NCBI GenBank assembly: GCA_015178975.1
Contig: WHVD01000009.1
Coordinates: 124,001 to 188,000 of the forward strand
DNA length: 64,000 nt
DNA from: Hysterangium stoloniferum
Taxonomy: Eukaryota > Basidiomycota > Agaricomycetes > Hysterangiales > Hysterangiaceae
Direction: 5' to 3'
Below the pieces are notes generated by a model. That model was not told the origin of the DNA. It saw only the letters and a program-made list of their open reading frames with translations, and did no database searches. This document shows positions 47,773-58,892 of the stretch, piece after piece; position 1 is the stretch's first letter, and every line of letters starts with the position of its first letter. The position numbers and the translations under genes are program-made.

Positions 47773-48544
47773 TGTCAGAGATATAAGAAGAGCAGAGATA
47801 TAAGAAGAGCAGAGATACATATAAGAAGAGCAGAGATATAAGAAGAGCAGAGATATAAGAAGAGCAGAGATATAAGAAGAGCAGAGATACATATAAGAAG
47901 AGCAGAGATATAAGAAGAGCAGAGATATAAGAAGAGCAGAGATACATATAAGAAGAGCAGAGATATAAGAAGAGCAGAGATATAAGAAGAGCAGAGATAT
48001 AAGAAGAGCAGAGATACATATAAGAAGAGCAGAGATATAAGAAGAGCAGAGATATAAGAAGAGCAGAGATATAAGAAGAAGAGCAGAGATATAAGAAGAG
48101 CAGAGATATAAGAAGAGCAGAGATATAAGAAGAGCAGAGATATAAGAAGAGCAGAGATATAAGAAGAGCAGAGATATAAGAAGAGCAGAGATATAAGAAG
48201 AGCAGAGATATAAGAAGAGCAGAGATATAAGAAGAGCAGAGATATAAGAAGAGCAGAGATATAAGAAGAGCAGAGATATAAGAAGAGCAGAGATATAAGA
48301 AGAGCAGAGATATAAGAAGAGCAGAGATATAAGAAGAGCAGAGATATAAGAAGAGCAGAGATATAAGAAGAGCAGAGATACATATAAGAAGAGCAGAGAT
48401 ACATATAAGAAGAGCAGAGATATAAGAAGAGCAGAGATATAAGAAGAGCAGAGATATAAGAAGAGCAGAGATATAAGAAGAGCAGAGATATAAGAAGAGC
48501 AGAGATATAAGAAGAGCAGAGATATAAGAAGAGCAGAGATATAA
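47773..48544. repeat. 17-bp minisatellite, about 45 copies
   Basis: Head-to-tail array of AGATATAAGAAGAGCAG. Almost all units are identical. Six units have a 4-base expansion (AGATACATATAAG...) and one a 3-base expansion near 48070. Because 17 is not a multiple of three and the unit has no stop on the minus strand, minus-strand frames stay open for up to 263 codons; these are not genes. It lies between solo LTRs F1 and B2. Confidence 0.97.
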
Positions 48545-48605
48545 GGATCCCATCATTTCAGACCCCCATGACCTGTTTTAGGCCCAAAACCCATTGTCAT
48601 CTCAC

Positions 48606-49294
48606 TGTTGGAACCCCTACCCAAGCTATCACCACTTACAGCACCCCCCAACACTTGTTTCGTTATAGTGGTTGACTTTCTAGCATTTCATTCCATCTCC
48701 ATTCCATTTCACTCTCCCATCACCATCTTCCCTCTTACATGTCTCACTTGCCACCTCAGACCCCTTTTTTTAATGTTTAGTATATTACATTTAGTCTCCC
48801 TGCCTTGTCATCAACTTCTCATGATCTGTTTCACCCTTCACTTCCTTGATCAGCCCTCTGGTCATCTGTCTTGTCATAGTATAAATCTTCTTCATGTATA
48901 CTATAGTTCTTCAGTTCAAAAATTGACTTAGATTACTCCCTATTAGTTCCCAGTTCCTTTCCTCCCTTCTCAATACCCTTAAAGGCATTCTCAGAAAGCC
49001 ATGAGCTCTTACTTCATGACTCTTAGTATTTCAGCCCCCTGGCTGATTGAGCTACTGTATGTACATGCTGAACTTTATCTCTATTGTACTATCTGCTCTG
49101 TTTGAAATACCAGAGCACCCTAACAGTTTGTATGAGGGCACAACACATAAGTTGAAGCCAAGCTCCACTATATTTATAGAGTCAGACCTCCCAACTAGTG
49201 TGATCTATATTGTCGGCCCCCTGATTAACTCATTTCCAATTATTGGACCTCCAACTTAGAGTCCTCCTTCCCCTTTTTAACTTAGATCTTAACA
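48606..49294 (+). repeat. LTR family B copy B2
   Basis: Starts TGTTGGAACC and ends GATCTTAACA (689 bp), aligning along its length with copy B1. The shared LTR motif is at 49134-49167. No target duplication is visible. Confidence 0.8.
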
Positions 49295-49798
49295 ATTGTC
49301 TCTACTGTCACAGACAGCATCCACCTGTCAATGTCTTTTAACTCTTCCATTGACCTCATGCCATAAAGGTTGAAGGTCAATGATCACCCTCAAGCCTGCT
49401 ATCAACACTACACTTTGAGTCATGCTACTCTAACTCAAAATCTAGCTCTTCTTATATCTCTGCTCTTCAACAACAATGCCAAACCTCAACTTGCACAATG
49501 TTGCATGTTAGGGTTTCTGGGTAAAAAGGTCTGTCTTTTAGCACCTAGTGTATCTACAAATATACATGACACTTTGAGCTAGATATAGTCTAAAATATTT
49601 GAGGAATATCTTAGTTGAAATGTATAGAAGAAAATAGTAAATGTCCCAGGCTGAAAGGTGGAAACATACAATAAGAGAAGATTATACTGGTCCTCCTTAC
49701 AGTGCCCCCCAGTTCAAAGAGATATGTTATATGAACTCTTGAAGGATCTCTAGAATGTCTCACCAAGCTTCTTGTGCTGAACCTCCAAATTGAAGGAT
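49295..49798. other. Retroelement-derived spacer
   Basis: No recognisable protein. A single reverse-complement copy of the minisatellite unit plus flanks lies at 49444-49467 (CTCTTCTTATATCTCTGCTC). The frame around it (AKPQLAQCCMLGFLGKK) may be a scrap of retroelement coding sequence. Confidence 0.4.
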
Positions 49799-50374
49799 TG
49801 TTAAGTTCCGGATCTCTGGGTGGATTCTTTGGTGGATATTCTGGACACTTTCTGGTAAATGCCCATGGAGTTCCAGAGGATTAGTCCGAGGAGTTTCTGG
49901 GGATTAGTTCAGGGAGGATCGGAATATATACCAGAGTACAGAATGGACTTGGCTTCAGCTTATGTGCTGTACCCTCATGCACTCACTCGGGTGTCCATAT
50001 TTCAGGAGGCTGATATATGTCAGAGTGTTTATAGATACTCAGATTTCCTGGGGACTCTGGATGTCCAGAGTCCGGAGAGTTCTGGATATCAAGTGGACAG
50101 AAAGACAGAAGGGATAAGAGCTAATGAGATACAAACTAAGTCAAGATTAAAACTAAAGAGTAAGTACATGACTATGAAAGACTATATAGATGTTCCAATA
50201 ATTGTACTACAAATCTAGAAGTATAATAAGGCAGATTAGGATGAAGATTCTGTAACAGGAATACAACAAGAACAATAAACAAATGAATGAACATCTGTCA
50301 ACCAGTCAGTTACCAAAGGAAGTGAGTCAGAATGTCCACAGACATCTGATAATATCCAGAAATGGATCCTAACA
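49799..50374 (-). repeat. LTR family D relative, minus strand
   Basis: Read on the minus strand it starts TGTTAGGATCC at 50374 and ends at 49799 (TGTTAAG on plus). The motif is at 49945-49976 (minus). It shares with D the phrases around GGTAACTGACTGG and TTGTAGTACAATTA. No target duplication. Confidence 0.65.
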
Positions 50375-50872
50375 CTATAGTGACTAAGTGTGCATATTTC
50401 TGGGAAAGCCATGGGTTCTGGGTAAGTTGGAACAATGGCATAGAGAAGGGTTGACAAGGATGATCTGGTGAAGGTTGGGTTATGGACCAAAGTATCTACT
50501 GTAAAACATATGCTGGGAGTCCAGCTGGAGTCTGGGTTGGGAAATGACCAAGGACACTTGGTATTGATTGGGGAAGGTGGAGTCTGATGGGTTCCAGGTC
50601 GTAACAGGAGGTGTCTAGTCGAGGGCAGAATACCAGAATGGGATGTGAAGGGTACTTGAGGATAAGGGTCAGGTTCTGGTGGATTCTGGATCTTGATACT
50701 AGTCTGGAAGATGGTTCAGAACCTGATATGATTTCTGGGGAATACTCCATGGAGTCTCTGGAAATGGATCTTCACAAGATCTGTGGCCAGTGCTCACATT
50801 TATTGTGAGATGACTCACATATCTCCTGATGTCTCAAATCTCTTTGGTTGTGTGGTAGATATGCAAGCTTAT
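50375..50872. other. Unassigned G-rich sequence, likely retroelement debris
   Basis: The plus strand is G/T-rich (repeated TCTGG, GGGAAT words). No coding signal and no clear match to the LTR families defined here. Confidence 0.3.
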
Positions 50873-51165
50873 TGTTAAGATCTAAGGTCAAAGAGGGAAG
50901 GGGGGATCTATGTCAGGGGGCTGACAATAGAAATTGTACTAGTTGGGAAGTCGAACTCTATAAAACAAGTGGAGCTTGGCTTCAACTTGTGTTTTGCCCT
51001 CACACAAACTGTTAAGATGCTCCAGTATTTCAAACAGAGTGGATAGTACAATGGAGGCTAAAGACAACACTTAACTCAGTCGACTGGAGGGCTGAATACT
51101 AAGAGTTGTGTGGGTGAGAGTTGTGGTTTCCTGACAATGTCTTTGAGAGTATTATAGCTGTTCTG
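50873..51165 (-). repeat. LTR family B fragment (copy B3), minus strand
   Basis: The plus strand starts TGTTAAGATCTAAG, the complement of the family-B 3' end; shared motif at 50971-51002 (minus). The 5' part is missing; LTR F2 begins nearby. Confidence 0.75.
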
Positions 51166-51176
51166 AGTACTGATGG

Positions 51177-51584
51177 TGTCACAACTGTCACAAGTCACAA
51201 CATTGTCACAAACAATTATTTGACAACTCTTCGACTCGATAAACCTGAACATTATTTGACAACATCGAATCTCTTTCGACATGTCTCATTTTGATGTCAT
51301 GTATGATTTCATTATTAGTTCATAACATAGTCATAACAATATGAAGAAAAGCATAAAAGGGCTATGAAAGGAGTGAGGGAAGTCAGTCGAAATATCTGTA
51401 AATTAGTGATACTAATTTTCTAACTTGTCGTAACTTCTTTGACAAATACTTCCATGAGTTCTCACGACTGGTAATAGCCTCTTACTTCATCAACAGGGTG
51501 AATATATACTTCATTGAACGAGGCTTTCGAGTTCAATCAGTAGAATATTATTCGACTTTATTGAAGAATAATCAATTCATGACA
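51177..51584 (+). repeat. Solo LTR family F copy F2
   Basis: 408 bp with ends TGTCACAAC and TTCATGACA and a perfect 5-bp target duplication GATGG (51172-51176 and 51585-51589). TATAAAAGGG core promoter near 51353. Confidence 0.9.
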
Positions 51585-51589
51585 GATGG

Positions 51590-52882
51590 TGGAGTTCCAA
51601 TTTCAATAAAATTCCCTTTAAATCACCAGATGGATCATGCTGTATCTTTTGAACTGCATGTGATTAAGACACAAAAATCTGGAATTTGAAAATAGTAATA
51701 TAGGGCATTGTCCTCATTGCTTCAATATAGCTTACAACTCAGTATTTATAATTTATGCCAAAAACACTGTTGGCTCTCCCACCCCAATTTTTGCATGTAT
51801 GGACATAGTAATTTGCATACATCATATTATATATATACATAGGTTATATAAATATTCAGAAATATGGACACTTAATGTAGGCTATGGAGCAAAGAAAGTA
51901 TCATTTACATGCCAGCTAGAACTCTCCTTTGAGTGACTTATTTAGCCTATTAAAGTGAAGATAAAGTAAGGTAGTTCAACAAAATACTTTATTAGTTATT
52001 TAACTATACTTTTCTGAGCATATCCATCTCGAAAAATGATCATTAGACCAGTGAGCAGTAACCACTTGTGACTGTCACCTCATGTGACATAAAACATACC
52101 CCTTTCATGTAAGGTTCAGCTTCGCGAGATAGCGTAATCCTTCAATGAGCTCTTACAAAGAGGAACATGTGGAGTAGGAATAGGCTCCAATTTGAAAAAA
52201 GTCTCCTCTAACTAGTGGGGTGTTCACCTATTTATGCTGGTCCTCCTAAGCTATGTCCCTAATGACATCTAATAAGCCTAAAACCCTATAATGATCGAAA
52301 ACTTCTAGTGTCCTCTTTTTTTACTCCTTACCATCTAAGACTAGGGCAGTTACCTGCCCAATTCGAAGTCCGCTACCCAGTCTGCTTCCATTACACTTCA
52401 CCTCAATGCCACAGCATATGATAGAACATTTGCACCAATGCCAAAGATACTCTTCAGATCTCTGGCAATGCATTTTTTTTTCAGAAATACATTAGAGCCA
52501 AGACTGTCTACAACTGACAAAATTTGGAGATGAGCTAGAACAGAAAAAGGCAGCAGATGCCCAAGACTCAGTCACTGCCTAATGAGGCTGTATGGAAGCA
52601 ACTCTATTTACCTAGAACAGAAAAAGGCAGCAGATACCCAAGACTAATCTACATCAGTTTGCTAGTATATAGAGAACTGTCCATGCAGAAGAAACTCACC
52701 GCAGTTGCTACCTAATGAGGCTGTAGGGAAACAACTGAGGTTGTACTCCATAGCTTCACATGTATATATATATATGCGTGTGGGTGAAAAATGTGCTCAT
52801 ATGATAAAAGGAAAAATAATGTAAGTGGGTGGTCCAGTCTGACATGTGATCTGGTAGTGTTGCCGCACTCGGGGCATAAACA
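51590..52882. other. AT-rich tract beyond the 3' end of copia Pol
   Basis: No coding signal. A direct repeat within it (AGAACAGAAAAAGGCAGCAG at about 52537 and 52616; CCTAATGAGGCTGTA at about 52577 and 52710) marks a local duplication. The copia element's 3' LTR should lie here, but I could not fix its ends. Confidence 0.35.
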
Positions 52883-53236
52883 TTACTGGTTTTTGTCACT
52901 CCCACTCAAGCATAGTTGTAATCCCATAGCTTTCATAAATTTCCAGTGTTGCTCATGGGACAAGGGTTTCGTCAGAATGTCAGCCACCATGTCTGCAGTG
53001 CACACATAGCTCACTATGGCTTCTCCTTTGGCCACCAAATCATCACATACATAATGGTATTTTTGCTGAATGTGTTTTGTGCGGGCTTGGAATTGTGGGT
53101 CCTTACAAAGAATAATTGCCACCTGGTTATCACAGTGTACCTCAGTAGGTTGACTTTGTGGATACCCGATTTCTTCAAAAAAACTTTTGTAGCCATTGCA
53201 AGTGCTGGCCTGCCACACTGAGCCTAATGTATTCAA

Positions 53237-53327
53237 ATTCAGTGCTTGACAGTGCTACCATCAACTGGCATTTGCTGGCCCAAGAAATGACCCCCCTGTT
53301 CGTGATAAAAACATAGCCTGATGTAGA
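53237..53327 (-). pseudogene. Damaged junction between copia RT and RNase H
   Basis: The segment that should carry the SSxEAEY start of RNase H is frame-broken here; coding sense resumes at 53236. Confidence 0.4.
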
Positions 53328-54194
53328 TCATGATGTTTCAGTATCACCAGACCAGTCTGCATCTGTGTAACTGTGAAAGTCCATATCGAGTGATATATCT
53401 GATCCATTGTATGTCAGTTTGAGTTCTGTAGTGGCTCTTAGGTATTGAAGCACCCTCTTAGCAGCCTTCCAATGGCATGCCTTTGGTGCTGCACTGAAGC
53501 GGCTCAGTAATCCAACTGAGTATGCTAAGTCTGGCTGTGTACCAAGCATGGTGTACATGAGTGACCCAAGTATAGTTAGGTAAGATACTTGCTGTCCTTC
53601 AATGGTCATTTCGAGTATGGTGGGATTGTTTTCATTTGAATTTGGAGTTTCAGAAGTTAACTTGGAATTTCATGCCAGTAGTGTCCACACTGGCTTGCAG
53701 TTCTTCATGCCTGTGTGTTCGAGGACCATGTGCATGTACTGTGACTGTGACAAAGCTATTGTTCGTGTTGATCAGGTTCGCTGAATTTCTAGCCCAAGTA
53801 TGAATTTTGCTTCCCCTAAGTCCTTCATCTTGAAGGTTGAGGAAAGTGACATTTTAATGGAATCCATGAATGACTGTGAACTTGCTGCCAAAATTATGTT
53901 GTCTACATACACAACTAGGAAACATACTTGATCTCCCTTGTGGTAAACATACAAGCATGTTTCTGCATCTAGCCTGGTAAAACCAAGTTCCCCAAGTTTT
54001 CAGTCAAGGGTCTTGTTCCAGGTGCAACCGGCCTGCTTCAAACCATCCAGTGAACGCTTTAGTCTCCAACAGTATCTGGGTTCAATTTCTACTCCTTCAG
54101 GAGGAAGTAAGTACAGTTCCTCTTCCAGTTCACTGTTTAAGTATGCTGTGGTGATGTCCATTTGATCTAGCTCCAAGTATACTTTGCTGCCAAG

Positions 54195-54833
54195 TGTGAA
54201 GAGTTGTTAGATTCCTACCGCTCAATATACGAAGAATAGTGTTTATTCAACTACTATTAGAAAGTATTGACCGTTCAGTACAATACTGTAGATTGCTAGA
54301 CTGACAGTACTAGCAAGGAGACATGCTACACGTCACAAGAGCAACTGTACAGTTGCTCTTGATGGCTAGAATGAGAGAACAAAGAGTTGACCTTTATGGT
54401 GCAACTCGTAGCTAAATGTAAATAGATAATCAACGAGAAGTCGAATATCTGAAGTAAAGAGATAATAGCGCGAGTCGACTATAGCGTCGACGAGCGCAAA
54501 GACCTTAGAGTGGAACTCGACCTTCGCAGTTCGAGTCCAAAGTATGTCAGGAGACTAGAGAACGCTACCCTTATAGGTAGCTTAGATGTTACCCTTGACA
54601 CCTCTCGCTGTTCGACGTCTGGGTCGTTTACGAGGTGGTGTCTGCTGGGTAAAAGATGTCTGAGATTTAGCGCTGAGAGCGCCCATAGATATACACAAGA
54701 CTTCGAACTAAGAAATATGGGTATGCTCGAAAGATATAGAGAGTTAGGGAAAAAGAGTAAGAACTAAATAATAAAATACTATAATATATGTATTATTCCA
54801 CAGTCCAATCATGATATATGCATACCCTTCACA
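54195..54833 (-). repeat. Solo LTR family E copy E2 inside copia RT
   Basis: 639 bp with TGTGAAG/CTTCACA ends and a perfect 5-bp duplication CCAAG (54190-54194 and 54834-54838). Removal rejoins the RT frame. CpG-rich (GTCGACTATAGCGTCGACG), unlike its host. Orientation by comparison with copies at 59865 and 60693. Confidence 0.9.
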
Positions 54834-55773
54834 CCAAGGCTAGTATGATTCAGATTGACTCTAGGTTTTCCACTGGAGCAAAAACTTCTTGATAGTCGAT
54901 GCCTTCACATTGTGTGAAACCCCAAGCTACAATATGAACTTTGTACTGCATTGTGTTTCCGGATTCATCAAATTTTATTTGAAAAACTGGTTTTGATGTT
55001 ATTGGCGTGACCCCCTTAGGTATTGGAATGATCTTGTACACCTGGTTCAAATTTAGTGACATCAGTTCCTCTTCCAATGCAGACTTCCACAGTTCCTTAT
55101 CAGGGCATTCAAGAGCCTCTTTCAAGGTGTTTGGTAGGTCATTATTTGACGGATTTGTATTGGTAAGTCCAGCAAAAAGGGTATTGTCTTCTAGGAGGTC
55201 CTCCAATGTGGACTGCTTTCGTGTGGCTTCTTCATCCAAGGTGCACTGATAGTTCTTGTTTATCTCTGCAGGCTTTCGCTGATGTGAACTACATCATATT
55301 TCTGGTGCTGCTTGGATCATAGGGTTGGGATGCTCATCCTGCAACTCTCCTACAGGTGTTTGTGGCCCTGGCATTTGCAATTGGGGCTCAACCACTTGAT
55401 TGCTTGTGGGGATGTGCACTGGTGGGGGCACCACAACTGTTGCCATTGGATGTGGTAGGTGTTGCAGTTGTCCTCCCACTGTCTTAAGGTCAGGTGTTTC
55501 TACTTGTTCAGACTCATTTTCATCCTCCTCAAGGGAACTTTGAAACTGTGGGTCCCCTTCCTTAATCAAGCCCTCCCACTGACGTGCAGATGTATTGGAG
55601 ATCCAGGGTGCAATATCAGAGTCTGTAGGTGATCTGTTTTCATCAAAGATGACATGCCTGCTTGATATTACAGTGCATCACTTTAGGTTCAACAACTTGT
55701 ATGCTTTTTGGCCATAGGTGTAACCCAGGAGGACACATTTGCTTGCATGGGGGTGAAACTTTCCCCCACATTG

Positions 55774-56391
55774 GAGGATAGTCACAATTCATTGAATATA
55801 CAAAATGTTATGAAAAACTCCTCATATTTTTAAGTGAGACTACTTCCTCTGGCTATGACTACATGTTTTAGGGGTTTATATTTCATTACCCCAAAATTTG
55901 ATCTTTAAGACTTGTATGCTCTTTTAAAATATGCAGAAATGTCATGGTTATACAAGATTATCTGGGTTGTTACCTAATATTTGGGATAAAATGCATTCTC
56001 TAGTATCTCTGTGACTTTTAAAATGTCCACAAACATTATAGTTAACCAAAATTATTTGGGTTATGACTTAATATTTGGGATGAAATCCATTCTCTTGTAT
56101 ATTATGCAAACTTTCAAATATAGTTCATATAATTTAAATTTATTTGGTTTAGAAAGTTAACCAGAACTATCTGGCCAACCAATCCATGGTGTGGAATTTA
56201 TCCCCAAAAGGATAATCTATATATGTTTGTTTGACTAACTTTTGTCAGATACAAGATAAATATTAATATTTCCTTATTCTCCAGAATGTCATCTGATAGA
56301 CTGAATTTGCTTAAATATTAATTTTACAACAAACAATAAAAATATATACACTTTAGTGGATAAATAACTTTTAAAGTTTTGGGTCATCTTC
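55774..56391. mobile_element. 618-bp AT-rich non-coding insertion in copia integrase
   Basis: Lies between the KDNG and GKFHPHASKC parts of integrase and is flanked by CATTG (55769-55773 and 56392-56396). Ends GAGGATAGTC and GGGTCATCTTC are only weakly inverted. Inside are two or three diverged ~110-bp direct repeats around AATATTTGGGAT. No reading frame. Could be a MITE-like element or an LTR with eroded ends. Confidence 0.6.
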
Positions 56392-56783
56392 CATTGTCTT
56401 TTGGTGCATGCGCATACAGTGACTCAAAAAACCCTTCCAATGTTTGGTACTTCAGATGTATATCCTTGATAACTCAGAGGATAAAAATACAGGAATATTA
56501 AAAATATTTGTGAGCATGCTCTATCATATATAGATTGTGGAAATACAATTTCATTACATAAGCTCCAAATATGGAAATACTACAAATATATATATACAGG
56601 AGACTCATTGGAAGGGTTTTTTGGCTGGCAGCCTTGATGACTATAAATGCTTATAGTCATGTGACCTTGTTGATTGTTCACCTCCAACTGGGTCCTATCA
56701 ACAAAATCACGTGATGTCACATGATGTCACATGACCACATTGTGCTGGAGTATAAATACATGGCCTTTAGCAACTAGTAATGT

Positions 56784-57643
56784 TGTTATGACCAGACAAT
56801 CCCGCCGGACTCCAGGCACTAACCCGTACGCCCCCACACACTACAAGCACCAATTGTCTGTTTATAGGATTTCCCACCCGGACTCCGTTACGTCAAGACT
56901 AGTTACGTTCGACCTCATTACGACACATATCAGTCATCGGACTTCCCCGGACTCCGTCTCTGTCTATGTCCGTCTTCGTCCCACACATCAGTCACCGGAC
57001 CCCGCTCAGAATCCCATCACTGCTCTAATTGAGCCCTGTTCCCATTTTAGTCAAATGACCTGTCACGATTTAGGACTCCGCTCCCACTCTGTTTCCCGTT
57101 ATGGGTTATGCTTTGTCACGATTCGGACTCCGCTCCGTTCCATTCCGTTCCTAACACCAATTTGGTGTTTACTATTCCCGTTTTATGTTTTGTTAGTTTC
57201 ATTTCATTATCACTGGATTTGGTATGTCATTCACTCCATGGTCTATATAAACTGGCAGATGTTGTACATACAATCCAGTCAGAAAATTAGCTTAGATTCC
57301 CCCCAGTAATCTAATAACATTTTCCACTCTAAAACCTTACTTGATTCACATCGCTCGCACTAGTCGGAGCCCACGGGCTCCGGCGCATCTATCTCTCTCA
57401 ACTATCTCGACTCGCGATCCATGACCTCCGACTTATGACCCACGACCTCTGACTTACGATCCACAACCCCTGACTTACGACCTACGACCCACGAATCCCG
57501 CCCAGACTCCCTGGGATCCCCGTCTGTTCGTTTGAAATTGGACAACATGATCTAGCGAGGGCACAGCCTATAAGCTGAAGCCAAGTCCTACCGGATATCC
57601 TGCAGGTTTCTCTGTAAACCCAGCCTGTGTGTGTATCCTAACA
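56784..57643 (+). repeat. Solo LTR family A copy A2, CpG-rich
   Basis: 860 bp, TGTTATGACC to ATCCTAACA, perfect target duplication AATGT (56779-56783 and 57644-57648), inserted just upstream of the transposase start of Tc1-like element 4. The shared motif is at 57557-57588. A TATATAAAC promoter-like stretch lies near 57245. Keeps the CpGs that copy A1 has lost. Confidence 0.95.
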
Positions 57644-57661
57644 AATGTCCCAATTCCCAAA

Positions 57662-58641
57662 ATGTGCACTTTGTCTCTTGCCAGCCAGAATCATATCCTC
57701 TCACTGCTTGATGCTGGCCATACAGCTAGCCACATTGCAGCTCCTACTGGTTATGGGATTGGCAGAGCCTTTAGACTTTACTCCAAGCATTGTTATCATC
57801 TCTCTAAGTCTATTGGTGGTCACCCCTCCAAGCTTTCCCCTACCAATATTCACTATGCAAAGCATCTCATCAGCTCTGGGAAGGCTGACACTGTCTTTGA
57901 TGTAGCCAAAGCTCTTAAGAATGTCACCAACTAGTCCATCTGTACCCAAACGGTGTGCAATAGTCTCAATATGGTTGGGGGTGCCTCAATAACCCTTCCA
58001 ATGTTTGGTACTTCAGATTTACATCCCTGATAACTCAGAGAATAAAAATGCAAAAATATCAAAGATATTTGTGAATATGCTTTATCATATCTATATTATG
58101 GAAATACAGTGCAATTACATAAGCTCCAAATATGGAAATACTACAAATATTTATATATAGGAGACTCATTGGAAGGGACTTTTTGTGAGGTTTGGAGATG
58201 GATTTGTGATATTATGGGGCTACATGCTGTGGGAAGGACCTGAGTATTCTTTCAAGATAGATGAGAGGATGGATGGGTACCCTTATCTCAAGATTATGGA
58301 GGAGAATCTTCAAGCCAGCCTCAGCTATTATGGAAAATATGTGGGTAATGTCATCCTTCAGCAAGATCATGACCCTGAACACACCTGCAAGAAGGCCCAG
58401 ACTTTGTTTCAAGATAATGATTTTAATGACCTCCCATGGCCAGCACAGTTTCCAGACCTCAACCCCATTGAATACTTGTGGGATCATAAAAAGAGGAGGC
58501 TATGGGAGACTGGAGTTGTGGGAGAGGGTGGAGGAGGAGTGGAACAAGATTGATGTAGAGGTGTGTCAGAATTTGATTGAGAGGATGCCTAGAAGGGTTG
58601 CAGGTATGTTGAAGGCAAAGGACAGCCATACTAAGTACTGA
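57662..58641 (+). pseudogene. Tc1-like transposase with its middle replaced
   Basis: The N-terminal part (57662-57975) begins MCTLSLASQNH and is a close relative of element 1's transposase. It has a TAG after KNVTN and stops being homologous at NMVGG. The C-terminal part resumes at about 58186 (VRFGDGF) with QQDHDPEHTCKKA (second Asp) and NPIEYLW (Glu), a frameshift near 58500, and ends HTKY. The stretch with the first catalytic Asp is absent, replaced by a copy of the element's own terminal repeat. Confidence 0.9.
57982..58186 (+). repeat. Internal copy of the terminal repeat in Tc1-like element 4
   Basis: About 205 bases nearly matching 56422-56630 from AACCCTTCCAATGTTTGG to GGAGACTCATTGGAAGGG, in the same orientation as the left terminal repeat. 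No TA duplication at its edges. Confidence 0.88.
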
Positions 58642-58892
58642 ATATTAGTAATTTTGTGGGTCAGAGTTGTCAGCAAAAAAACCCTTCCAATGAGTCTCCT
58701 GTATATATATATTTGTAGTATTTCCATATTTGGAGCTTATGTAATGGCATTGTATTTCAACAATCTAGATATGATAGAGCATATTCACAAATATTTTTGA
58801 TATTTTTGATATTTTTGAAATTTTCTCCTCTGAGTTATCAAGGATATACATCTGAAGTACCAAACATTGGAAGGGTTTTTTGAGTCACTGTA

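Larger units (their letters stand above)
52883..55770 (-). pseudogene. Copia Pol, 3' half (integrase end, RT, RNase H)
   Basis: The integrase C-terminus has KCVLLGYTYGQKAYK and SSRHVIFDE. RT begins ALECPDKELWKSALEEEL and YQEVFAPV. The catalytic box is YVDN rather than YVDD, followed by DLGEAKFILGLEI and LGSLMYTMLGTQPDLAYSV. RNase H ends with RTKHI...YHYV and ADILTKPLSHEQH, then stop at 52883. Multiple stops and frameshifts; solo LTR E2 lies inside RT. Confidence 0.92.
56417..58890 (+). mobile_element. Tc1/mariner-like element 4, with LTR A2 and an internal TIR copy
   Basis: Target TA at 56415-56416 and 58891-58892 inside copia integrase, between Ala and Tyr of GCLAYAHAPKD. Tips CAGTGACTCAAAAAACCC and GGGTTTTTTGAGTCACTG. 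Terminal repeats ~215-225 bp (56417-56630 and 58665-58890) with the tip motif repeated inversely at the inner edge. Length without LTR A2 and one target duplication is about 1.6 kb. Confidence 0.93.

Noticed and set aside
47773-48544. CRISPR-like regular array
   Set aside because: Units are head-to-tail with no unique spacers and the genome is eukaryotic.
47765-48556. 263-codon minus-strand frame of repeated SLLFLYLCSSYISAL
   Set aside because: It is only the translation of the 17-bp minisatellite, which has no stop in the minus-strand frames. Not a membrane protein gene.
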